A DNA stretch of 64,000 nucleotides, from assembly GCA_964019135.1 (NCBI GenBank), contig OZ025258.1, forward strand, positions 310,001-374,000, in the 5' to 3' direction. This document shows, one piece after another, positions 32,601 through 44,600 of the stretch (the first letter of the stretch is position 1; every line of letters starts with the position of its first letter). Both the position numbers and the translations under genes were made by a program. The notes below the pieces were generated by a model. That model was not told the origin of the DNA. It searched no databases and was given only the letters and a program-made list of their open reading frames with translations. This DNA comes from Arenicola marina (lineage: Eukaryota > Annelida > Polychaeta > Arenicolidae).

Positions 32601-35600
32601 GCCAGACAGTCCCAGTGTGCTACAGACAGCCAGACAGTCCTAGTGTGTGAAAGACAGCCAGACAGTCCCAGTGTGCTACAGACAGCCAGACAGCCCTAGT
32701 GTGTTACAGACAGCCAGCCAGTCCCAGTGTGCTACAGACAGCCACAGTCCCAGTGTGCTACAGACAGCCAGACAGTCCCAGTGTGCTACAGACAGCCAGA
32801 CAGTCCCAGTGTTACAGACAGCCAGACAGCCGTAGTGTGTTACAGACAGCCAGCCAGCCAGTCCCAGTGTGCTACAGGCAGCCAGAGAGTCCCAGTGTGT
32901 TACAGATAGCCAGGCAGTTCCAGTGTGTTACAGATAGCCAGACAGCCCTAGTGTGTTACAGACAGCCAGATAGGCCCAGTGGGCTACAGAGAGCCAGACA
33001 GTCCCAGTGTGCTACAGACAGCCAGACAGTCCCAGTGTGATACAGACAGCCAGACAGTCCCAGTGTGCTACAGACAGCCAGACAGTCCCAGTGTGCTACA
33101 GACAGCCGGACAGTCCTAGTGTGTTACAGACAGCCAGACGGGCCCAGTGGGCTACAGACAGCCAGACAGTCCCAGTGTGCTTCAGACAGCCAGACAGTCC
33201 TAGTGTGTTACACACAGCCAGACAGTCCCAGTGTGTTACAGATAGGCAGACAGCCCTAGTGTGTTACAGACAGCCAGTCCCAGTGTGCTACAGACAGCCA
33301 CAGTCCCAGTGTGCTACAGACAGCCAGCCAGTCCTAGTGTGTTACAGACAGCCAGACAGTCCCAGTGTGCTACAGACAGCCAGACGGTCCCAGTGTGCTA
33401 CAGACAGCCAGGCAGCCAGACGGTCCCAGTGTGCTACAGGCAGCCAGACAGCCCTAGTGTGTTACAGACAGCCACAGTCCCAGTGTGCTACAGACAGCCA
33501 GACAGTCCCAGTGTGCTACAGACAGCCAGACAGTCCCAGTGTGCTACAGGCAGCCAGACAACCCTAGTGTGTTACAGAGAGCCAGACAGTCCCAGTGTGC
33601 TACAGACAGCCAGACACCCAGACAGTCCCAGTGTGCTAGAGACAGCCAGCCAGTCCCAATGTGCTACAGACAGCCAGTCCCAGTGTGCTACAGAGAGCCA
33701 GACAGTCCCAGTGTGCTAGAGACAGCCAGACAGTCCCAGTGTGCTACAGACCGTCAGCCAGTCCCAGTGTTACAGACAGCCAGACAGTCCCAGTTTGCTA
33801 CAGACAGCCAGACAGTTCCAGTGTGCCGAAGACATCCAGACGGCCCCAGTGTGCTACAGACATCCAGACAGCCCCAGTGTGTTACAGCCAGCCAGACAGT
33901 CCCAGTGTGCTACAGACAGCCAGACAGCCCTAGTGTGTTACAGACAGCCAGGCAGGCCTAGTGAGCTACAGACAGCCAGACAGTCCCAGTGTGTTACAGA
34001 CAGCCAGACAGCCCTAGTGTGTTACAGACAACCAGACAGGCCTACTGGGCTACAGACAGCCAGACAGTCCCAGTGGGCTACAGACAGCCAGACAGCCCCA
34101 GTGTGCTACAGGCAGCCAGACAGTCCCTGTGTGCTACAGACAGCCAGCCAGTCCCAGTGTGCTACAGACAGCCAGACAACCCCAGTGTGTTACAGACAAC
34201 CACAGTCCCAGTGTGCTACAGGCAGCCACAGTCCCAGTGTGCTACAGACAGCCACAGTCCCAGTGTGCTACAGACAGCCATACAGCCCTAGTGTGTTACA
34301 GACAGCCAGACAGTCCCAGTGTGCTACAGACAGCCAGACAGTCCCAGTGTGCTACAGACAGCCAGACAGCCCTAGTGTGTTACAGACAGCCAGACAGTCC
34401 CAGTGTGTTACAGACAGCTAGACAGTCCCAGTGTGCTACAGACAGCCAGAGAGCCAGACGGTCCCAGTGTGCTACAGACAGCCAGCCAGTCCCAGTGTGC
34501 TACAGACCGTCAGCCAGTCCCAGTGTTACAGACAGCCAGACAGTCCCAGTTTGCTACAGACAGCCAGACAGTTCCAGTGTGCCGAAGACATCCAGACGGC
34601 CCCAGTGTGCTACAGACATCCAGACAGCCCCAGTGTGTTACAGCCAGCCAGACAGTCCCAGTGTGCTACAGACAGCCAGACAGCCCTAGTGTGTTACAGA
34701 CAGCCAGGCAGGCCTAGTGAGCTACAGACAGCCAGACAGTCCCAGTGTGTTACAGACAGCCAGACAGCCCTAGTGTGTTACAGACAACCAGACAGGCCTA
34801 CTGGGCTACAGACAGCCAGACAGTGACAGTGGGCTACAGACAGCCAGACAGCCCCAGTGTGCTACAGGCAGCCAGACAGTCCCTGTGTGCTACAGACAGC
34901 CAGCCAGTCCCAGTGTGCTACAGACAGCCAGACAACCCCAGTGTGTTACAGACAACCACAGTCCCAGTGTGCTACAGGCAGCCACAGTCCCAGTGTGCTA
35001 CAGACAGCCACAGTCCCAGTGTGCTACAGACAGCCATACAGCCCTAGTGTGTTACAGACAGCCAGACAGTCCCAGTGTGCTACAGACAGCCAGACAGTCC
35101 CAGTGTGCTACAGACAGCCAGACAGCCCTAGTGTGTTACAGACAGCCAGACAGTCCCAGTGTGTTACAGACAGCTAGACAGTCCCAGTGTGCTACAGACA
35201 GCCAGAGAGCCAGACGGTCCCAGTGTGCTACAGACAGCCAGCCAGTCCCAGTGTGCTACAGACAGCCAGACAGTCCCAGTGTGCTACAGACAGCCAGACA
35301 GTCCCAGTGTGCTACAGACAGCCAGACAGTCCCAGTGTGCTACAGACAGCCAGACATTCCCAGTGTGCTACAGACAGCCAGCCTGTCCCAGTGTGCTACA
35401 GACTGCCAGACAGTCCCAGTGTGCTACAGACAGCCAGACAGTCCCAGTGTGCTGAAGACCGCCAGCCAGTCCCAGTGTGTTACAGACAGCCACACAGTCC
35501 CAGTGTGTTACAGACAGCCACAGTCCCAGTGTGCTACGGACAGCCAGACAGTCCCAGTGTGTTATAGACAGCCAGACCCAGTGTGCTACAGACAGCCACA

Positions 35601-38600
35601 GTCCCAGTGTGCTACAGACAGCCAGACAGCCCTAGTGTGCTAGAGACTGCCAGACAGTCCCAGTGGGCTACAGACAGCCAGATAGTGTGTTACAGACCGC
35701 CAGACAATCCCAGTAGGCCACCTCTTTACTTATGGCTACATATCCCTGTTAAATTATTTAATCTCGTGTTATTGTGGCTGTAATGCCATACTTGGGCCAA
35801 CATGATGATGGCCATGAATTATTATCAATGTCAGATATTATCAATTACTTATAAGTGCCTTCCCTCGGTACGTGCCATTGAGCCCCTCACTGTGGTGTCC
35901 ACTGCTAATATAAGCCAGACGCTGTTTTTCGCCGCGTTGACCTTGCCGTGACCCGCTCTATTATATATAGCATGGGGCATAGCATTATTGGACATTAGTG
36001 GAATCATTCAAAAGTTGTTTTCCCTTCGATGTACGATGTTGGTGAGTTGCTTCCGCTCAGGTTGCGAAGTAATAACTGTAATGTACATGTCATGACCTCC
36101 ATGTATATGTGTCCGTGTCTTGCCCGACAGGAGCTGGTGTTCACCGCCTCCCAGGACCACACGATCCGGGTGTGGGGCGTCCAGCAGACCGCACCCTGCG
36201 CCCACGTGCTGCGCGCGCACGACGGACCCGTCACCGGCATCAGTCTGCACGCCACGGGGGACTACCTCCTCAGCTGCTCCACCGACTCGGTCAGTACACG
36301 GGGGACTACCTCCTCAGCTGCTCCACCGACTCGTTCAGTACACGGGGGGACTACCTCCTCAGCTGCTCCACCGACTCGGTCAGTACACGGGGGACTACCT
36401 CCTCAGCTGCTCCACCGACTCGGTTAGTACACGGGGGGACTACCTCCTCAGCTGCCCCACCGACTCGGTCAGTACACGGGGGATCACCTCCTCAGCTGCT
36501 CCACCGACTCGGTCAGTACACGGGGGACTACCTCCTCAGCTGCTCCACCGACTCGGTCAGTACACGGGGGACTACCTCCTCAGCTGCCCCACCGACTCGG
36601 TCAGTACACGGGGGATCACCTCCTCATCTGCTCCACCGACTCAGTCAGTACACGGGGGACTACCTCCTCAGCTGCTCCACCGACTCGGTCAGTACACGGG
36701 GGACTACCTCCTCAGCTGCTCCACCGACTCGGTCAGTACACGGGGGACTACCTCCTCAGCTGCCCCACCGACTCGGTTAGTACACGTGGGACTACCACCT
36801 CAGCTGCTCCACCGACTCGGTCAGTACACGGGGGACTACCTCCTCAGCTGCCCCACCGACTCGGTCAGTACACGGGGGATCACCTCCTCAGCTGCTCCAC
36901 CGACTCAGTCAGTACACGGGGGACTACCTCCTCAGCTGCTCCATCGACTCGGTCAGTACACGGGGGACTACCTCCTCAGCTGCTCCACCGACTCGGTCGG
37001 TACACGGGGGACTACCTCCTCAGCTGCCCCACCGACTCGGTTAGTACACGGGGGACTACCACCTCAGCTGCTCCACCGACTCGGTCAGTACACGGGGGAC
37101 TACCTCCTCAGCTGCTCCACCGACTCGGTCAGTACACGGGGGACTACCTCCTCAGCTGCTCCACCGACTCGGTCAGGACACGGGGGACTACCTCCTCAGC
37201 TGCCCCACCGACTCGGTCAGTACACGGGGGACTACCTCCTCAGCTGCCCCACCGACTCGGTCAGTACACGGGCGATTACCTCCTCAGCAGCTCCACCGAC
37301 TCGGTCAGTACACGGGAGATCACCTCCTCAGCTGCCCCACCGACTCGGTCAGTGCAGAGGGGACTACCTCCTCAGCTGCTCCACCGACTCGGTCAGTACA
37401 CGGGGGACTACCTCCTCAGCTGCTCCACCGACTCGGTCAGTACACGGGAGACTACCTCCTCAGCTGCCCCACCGACTCGGTCAGTACACGGGGGACTACC
37501 TCCTCAGCTGCTCCACCGACTCGGTCAGTACACGGGGGACTACCTCCTCAGCTGCCCCACCGACTCGGTCAGTACACGGGGGATTACCTCCTCAGCAGCT
37601 CCACCGACTCGGTCAGTACACGGGGGATCACCTCCTCAGCTGCCCCACCGACTCGGTCAGTGCAGAGGGGACTACCTCCTCAGCTGCTCCACCGACTCGG
37701 TCAGTACACGGGGGACTACCTCCTCAGCTGCTCCACCGACTCGGTCAGTACACGGGAGACTACCTCCTCAGCTGCCCCACCGACTCGGTCAGTACACGGG
37801 GGACTACCTCCTCAGCTGCTCCACCGACTCGGTCAGTACACGGGGGACTACCTCCTCAGCTGCTCCACCGACTCGGTCAGTACACGGGGGACTACCTCCT
37901 CAGCTGCTCCACCGACTCGGTCAGTACACGGGGGACTACCTCCTCAGCTGCTCCACCGACTCGGTCAGTACACGAGGGACTACCTCCTCAGCTGCTCCAC
38001 CGACTCGGTCAGTACACGGGGGACTACCTCCTCCGCTGCCCCACCGACTCGGTCAGTACACGGGGGACTACCTCCTCAGCTGCCCCACCGACTCGGTCAG
38101 TACACGGGGGACTACCTCCTCAGCTGCTCCACCGACTCGGTCAGTACACGGGGGACTACCACCTCAGCTGCTCCACCGACTCGGTCAGTACACGGGGGAC
38201 TACCTCCTCAGCTGCTCCACCGACTCGGTCAGTACACGGGGGACTACCTCCTCAGCTGCCCCACCGACTCGGTCAGTACACGGGGGACTACCTCCTCAGC
38301 TGCCCCACCGACTCGGTCAGTACACGGGGGCCTACCTCCTCAGCTGCCCCACCGACTCGGTCAGTACAGGGGGGACTACCTCTTCAGCTGCTCCACCGAC
38401 TCGGTCAGTACACGGGGGACTACCTCCTCAGCTGCTCCACCGACTCGGTCAGTACACGGGGGACTACCTCCTTAGCTGCTCCACCGACTCAGTCAGTACA
38501 CGGGTGACTACCTCCTCAGCTGCTCCACCGACTCGGTCAGTACACGGGGGACTACCTCCTCAGCTGCTCCACCGACTCGGTCAGTACACGGGGGACTACC

Positions 38601-41600
38601 TCCTCAGCTGCCCCACCGACTCGGTCAGTACACGGGGGACTACCTCCTCAGCTGCCCCACCGACTCGGTCAGTACACGGGGGACTACCTCCTCAGCTGCT
38701 CCACCGACTCAGTCAGTACACGGGGGACTACCTCCTCAGCTGCTCCACCGACTCGGTCAGTACACGGGGGACTACCTCCTCAGCTGCCCCACCGACTCGG
38801 TCAGTACACGGGGGACTACCTCCTCAGCTGCTCCACCGACTCAGTCAGTACACGGGGGACTACCTCCTCAGCTGCTCCACCGACTCGGTCAGTACACGGG
38901 GGACTACCTCCTCAGCTGCCCCACCGACTCGGTCAGTACACGGGGGACTACCTCCTCAGCTGCTCCACCGACTCAGTCCGTCTCACCGGTTTACTTGGTG
39001 GTCACACCGGCACAATAGTCTGGATATAGTGCGTGCTTCTGAAGTGTTGCACGGACAAAGATGTATCTAATAATTATATTTTAATATTGATCATTATGGT
39101 GATAATAATTATGTATTTGTTCAGTTGATATTGACCGAAATATTATGCAGAGTGATCGTGATCTGCTTAACGTTCTAAGCTGAAACCCGAAGAGGGGCCG
39201 CCCCGATAGCTCAGTGGGTTAGAGCGCTCGCATTGAGTGCTCTGGTTACCTGAGAGTCTAACGGCACGTGGATCGGTGGTTCCAGCCCCGCTGTGGCCAT
39301 GTCTGTGTGGTCGCAGGATAAAGATCCCATGTCTTTTTTCGCAAAGAGTAGGGGGTTACCCTCGGTGACATGGCTGCAACTCTCCCCCCCTTCTCCCATT
39401 GACGCGATATGACCAAAAGTGGTTAAAACGTCCTGAATATACAACCAACAACCAATTAAGGGCCGAAGACGTTTTTGCCGGTTTTTCGTGTGATAGTGAA
39501 TGTGTCTTACCTTCTCCTCTCACAGTACTGGGCCTTCTCCGACGTCCGCGTGGGCCGCGTCCTCACCAAGGTGTCCGAATCCGCAGGCGAGCCAGGTGAG
39601 CGGGAGTGACGATGTGTGGGGGGGGGGGGCGAGTTGTGCCGGTAATGGGACGGGGGTGTCGGGGGATAGTGCTGGTACGACATGGCGATATGCTACATAA
39701 AACCCTTGGGACTAGCGATATACAACACGAAAACATCATTTGATCGATCAATTAACCAAAACACTCGGTTCTGGCGATACACTACCAATACACACTGTCT
39801 GAGCGATATACTGTACAAAACATTCGGTTGTAGCAATATACTAGGGACACAAACCCGATTCCAGTATTACACTTCCCAAAACACTCGGTACGAAGGAACG
39901 GTACTACTCAAAACAGTTGGCTTTTGCGATGTACAACACAAACAAACATGACTTGAGGAATCTATTAACCAAAACACTCGGTCCTACCAACATAGTACGT
40001 AAACACACCCGATTCTAGTGGGGGTGTCTGGGCATAATGCCGGTAGCGAAGGGGTGGCAGGGGTTGTGGGGGGGGGGGTAGTGCCGGTGGAGGATGGAGG
40101 TATGGTGTCGGGGGGAAGGGGTGGCGAGGGGGCTATTGCCGGTAGGGTGTGGGGTGGGGGTGTTGGGGGGTCATGTATGGCAACAGTCAGTGGCACAACA
40201 TATTGATTAATCGTTGGTGTATTAAACTGGACCGCTAGCCTTAATTACACTGAATATTTCATGATGTCTGGTTGAAGTGGACAAAGTGCCATGTTGCAAT
40301 GTCACTCGGCTCTGGCTAATTCTATGAAACTGTGCTGCATGTCTGTTGTAGCCCTGACCTGTACCGCCTGTCTCTGTTGTAGCCCTGACCTGTACCGCCT
40401 GTCTGTTGCAGCCCTGACCTGTACCGCCTGTCTCTGTTGTAGCCCTGACCTGTACCGCCTGTCTGTTGTAGCCCTGACCTGTACCGCCTGTCTCTGTTGT
40501 AGCCCTGACCTGTACCGCCTGTCTGTTGTAGCCCTGACCTGTACCGCCTGTCTCTGTTGTAGCCCTGACCTGTACCGCCTGTCTGTTGCAGCCCTGACCT
40601 GTACCGCCTGTCTCTGTTGTAGCCCTGACCTGTACCGCCTGTCTGTTGTAGCCCTGACCTGTACCGCCTGTCTCTGTTGTAGCCCTGACCTGTACCGCCT
40701 GTCTGTTGTAGCCCTGACCTGTACCGCCTGTCTCTGTTGTAGCCCTGACCTGTACCGCCTTTCTGTTGTAGCCCTGACCTGTACCGCCTGTCTCTGTTGT
40801 AGCCCTGACCTGTAGCGCCTGTCTCTGTTGTAGCCCTGACCTGTACCGCCTGTCTCTGTTGTAGCCGTGACCTGTACCGCCTGTCTGTTGTAGCCCTGAC
40901 CTGTACCGCCTGTCTCTGTTGTAGCCCTGACCTGTACCGCCTGTCTCTGTTGTAGCCCTGACCTGTACCGCCTGTCTCTGTTGTAGCCCTGACCTGTACC
41001 GCCTGTCTCTGTTGTAGCCCTGACCTGTACCGCCTGTCTGTTGTAGCCCTGACCTGTACCGCCTGTCTCTGTTGTAGCCCTGACCTGTACCGCCTGTCTG
41101 TTGTAGCCCTGACCTGTACCGCCTGTCTCTGTTGTAGCCCTGACCTGTACCGCCTGTCTCTGTTGTAGCCCTGACCTGTACCGCCTGTCTCTGATGTAGC
41201 CCTGACCTGTACCGCCTCTTTGTTACAGCCCTGACCTGTACCGCCTGTCTGTTGTAGCCCTGACCTGTACCGCCTGTCTGTTGTAGCCCTGACCTGTACC
41301 GCCTGTCTGTTGTAGCCCTGACCTGTACCGCCTGTCTCTGATGTAGCCCTGACCTGTACCGCCTGTCTCTGATGTAGCCCTGACCTGTACCGCCTCTTTG
41401 TTACAGCCCTGACCTGTACCGCCTGTCTCTGATGTAGCCCTGACCTGTACCGCCTCTTTGTTACAGCCCTGACCTGTACCGCCTGTATCTGATGTAGCCC
41501 TGACCTGTACCGCCTCTTTGTTACAGCCCTGACCTGTACCGCCTGTCTCTGATGTAGCCCTGACCTGTACCGCCTGTCTCTGATGTAGCCCTGACCTGTA

Positions 41601-44600
41601 CCGCCTCTTTGTTACAGCCCTGACCTGTACCGCCTGTCTCTGATGTAGCCCTGACCTGTACCACCTGTCTCTGATGTAGCCCTGACCTGTACCGCCTGTC
41701 TCTGATGTAGCCCTGACCTGTACCGCCTCTTTGTTACAGCCCTGACCTGCGCCCAGTTCCACCCTGACGGGCTGATCTTTGGGACGGGTACAGAGGACTC
41801 AGTGGTGAAGATCTGGGACTTAAAGGAGCGGACGAACGTAGCCAACTTCCCTGGACACTCTGGGCCCATCACCAGCATCTCCTTCTCCGAGAACGGTCGG
41901 TAGCCTGGTGGCAGAGGTCGCCAGTTAACGGGGCAGGAAATGGCTCAATATATTAAGTGTTTTATAGGAGTTTAATCCTCAAACAATGTTATTGTACATC
42001 AGACATCTGGATGTTCAGACATCTCGATGTGTCTCTGAGTTGTCTCTCTGTATCTGACATGTCTGTCTGTGTGTCTCTATATGATCTGTCTATGTGTCTC
42101 TCTATATGATCTGTCTGTGTGTCTATAATCTGTCTGTGTCTCTATATAATCTGTCTGTGTGTCTCTATGATCTGTCTGTGTGTCTCTATAACCTGTCTGT
42201 GTGTCTCTATAACCTGTCTGTGTGTCTCTATATGATCTGTCTGTGTGTCTCTCTATATGATCTGTCTGTGTGTCTATAATCTGTCTGTGTCTCTATATAA
42301 TCTGTCTGTGTGTCTCTATGATCTGTCTGTGTGTCTCTATAATCTGTCTGTGTGTCTCTATAACCTGTCTGTGTGTCTCTATAACCTGTCTGTGTGTCTC
42401 TATATAATCTGTCTGTGTGTCTCTATATGATCTGGCTGTGTGTCTCTATATGATCTGGCTGTGTGTCTCTATATGATCTGTCTGTGTGTCTCTATATAAT
42501 CTGTCTGTGTGTCTCTATAATCTGTCTGTGTGTCTCTATAATCTGTCTGTGTGTCTCTATATAATCTGTCTGTGTGTATCTATAATCTGTCTGTGTGTCT
42601 CTATAATCTGTCTGTGTGTCTCTATAATCTGTCTGTGTGTCTCTATATAATCTGTCTGTGTGTCTCTATAATCTGTCTGTGTGTCTCTATAATCTGTCTG
42701 TGTGTCTCTATAATCTGTCTGTGTGTCTCTATAATCTGTCTGTGTGTCTCTATAATCTGTCTGTGTGTCTCTATAATCTGTCTGTGTGTCTCTATATAAT
42801 CTGTCTGTGTGTCTCTATAATCTGTCTGTGTGTCTCTATAATCTGTCTGTGTGTCTATATAATCTGTCTGTGTGTCTCTATAATCTGTCTGTGTGTCTCT
42901 ATATAATCTGCATGTGTGTCTATAATCTGTCTGTGTGTCTATAATCTGTCTGTGTGTCTCTATATGATCTGTCTGTGTGTCTCTATATAATCTGTCTGTG
43001 TGTCTCTGTAATCTGCATGTGTGTCTCTGTAATCTGCATGTGTGTCTCTATATTCTGTCTGTGTGTCTATATGATCTGTCTGTGTGTCTCTATATAATCT
43101 GTCTGTGTGTCTCTGTAATCTGCATGTGTGTCTCTATATTCTGTCTGTGTGTCTATGTGATCTGTCTGTGTGTCTCTATATAATCTGTCTGTGTGTCTCT
43201 ATATGATCTGTCTGTGTCTCTATATAATCTGTCTGTGTGTCTCTATAATCTGTCTGTGTGTCTCTGTAATCTGCATGTGTGTCTCTGTAATCTGCATGTG
43301 TGTCTCTATATTCTGTCTGTGTCTCTATATGATCTGTCTGTGTGTCTCTATATGATCTGTCTGTGTGTCTCTATAATCTGTCTGTGTGTCTCTATATGAT
43401 CTGTTTGTGTGTCTCTATATGATCTGTCTGTGTGTCTCTATAATCTGTCTGTGTGTCTATATAATCTGTCTGTGTGTCTCTATAATCTGTCTGTGTGTCT
43501 CTATATGATCTGTTTGTGTGTCTCTATATGATCTGTCTGTGTGTCTCTATAATCTGTCTGTGTGTCTATATAATCTGTCTGTGTGTCTCTATAATCTGTC
43601 TGTGTGTCTCTATATGATCTGTCTGTGTGTCTCTATATAATCTGTCTGTGTGTCTCTATAATCTGTCTGTGTGTCTCTATAATCTGTCTGTGTGTCTATG
43701 TGATCTGTCTGTGTGTCTCTATATAATCTGTCTGTGTGTCTCTATATGATCTGTCTGTGTGTCTATAATCTGTCTGTGTGTCTCTATAATCTGTCTGTGT
43801 GTCTCTATATAATCTGTCTGTGTGTCTCTATATAATCTGTCTGTGTGTCTATAATCTGTCTGTGTGTCTCTATATGATCTGTCTGTGTGTCTCTATATGA
43901 TTTGTCTGTGTGTCTCTATGATCTGTCTGTGTCTCTCTATAATCTGTCTGTGTGTCTCTGTAATCTGCATGTGTGTCTCTATATTCTGTCTGTGTGTCTA
44001 TATAATCTGTTTGTGTGTATGTGATCTGTCTGTGTGTCTCTATATGATCTGTCTGTGTGTCTCTATAATCTGTCTGTGTGTCTCTATAATCTGTCTGTGT
44101 GTCTCTATATAATCTGTCTGTGTGTCTCTATAATCTGTCTGTGTGTCTCTATAATCTGTCTGTGTGTCTATATAATCTGTCTGTGTGTCTCTATAATCTG
44201 TCTGTGTGTCTCTATATAATCTGCATGTGTGTCTATAATCTGTCTGTGTGTCTATAATCTGTCTGTGTGTCTCTATATGATCTGTCTGTGTGTCTCTATA
44301 TAATCTGTCTGTGTGTCTCTGTAATCTGCATGTGTGTCTCTGTAATCTGCATGTGTGTCTCTATATTCTGTCTGTGTGTCTATATGATCTGTCTGTGTGT
44401 CTCTATATAATCTGTCTGTGTGTCTCTGTAATCTGCATGTGTGTCTCTATATTCTGTCTGTGTGTCTATATGATCTGTCTGTGTGTCTCTATATAATCTG
44501 TCTGTGTGTCTCTATAATCTGTCTGTGTGTCTCTATATAATCTGTCTGTGTGTCTCTATAATCTGTCTGTGTGTCTATGTGATCTGTCTGTGTGTCTCTA

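Noticed and set aside
30543-35643. Many Cys/Gln/Ser-rich frames ([18 protein letters not shown])
   Set aside because: Repeat by-products of the 28-bp intron 9 array in three overlapping frames.
36120-38507. 795-residue plus-strand open frame (Ser/Pro/Thr-rich repeat)
   Set aside because: By-product of the 44-bp array in frames other than that of PRPF19 exon 10. All three frames are open for the same reason.
39200-39298. A tRNA gene
   Set aside because: Box A and a box-B-like motif are present, but the spacing and anticodon arm are wrong and a long body with a CAA-type tail follows; it fits a SINE.
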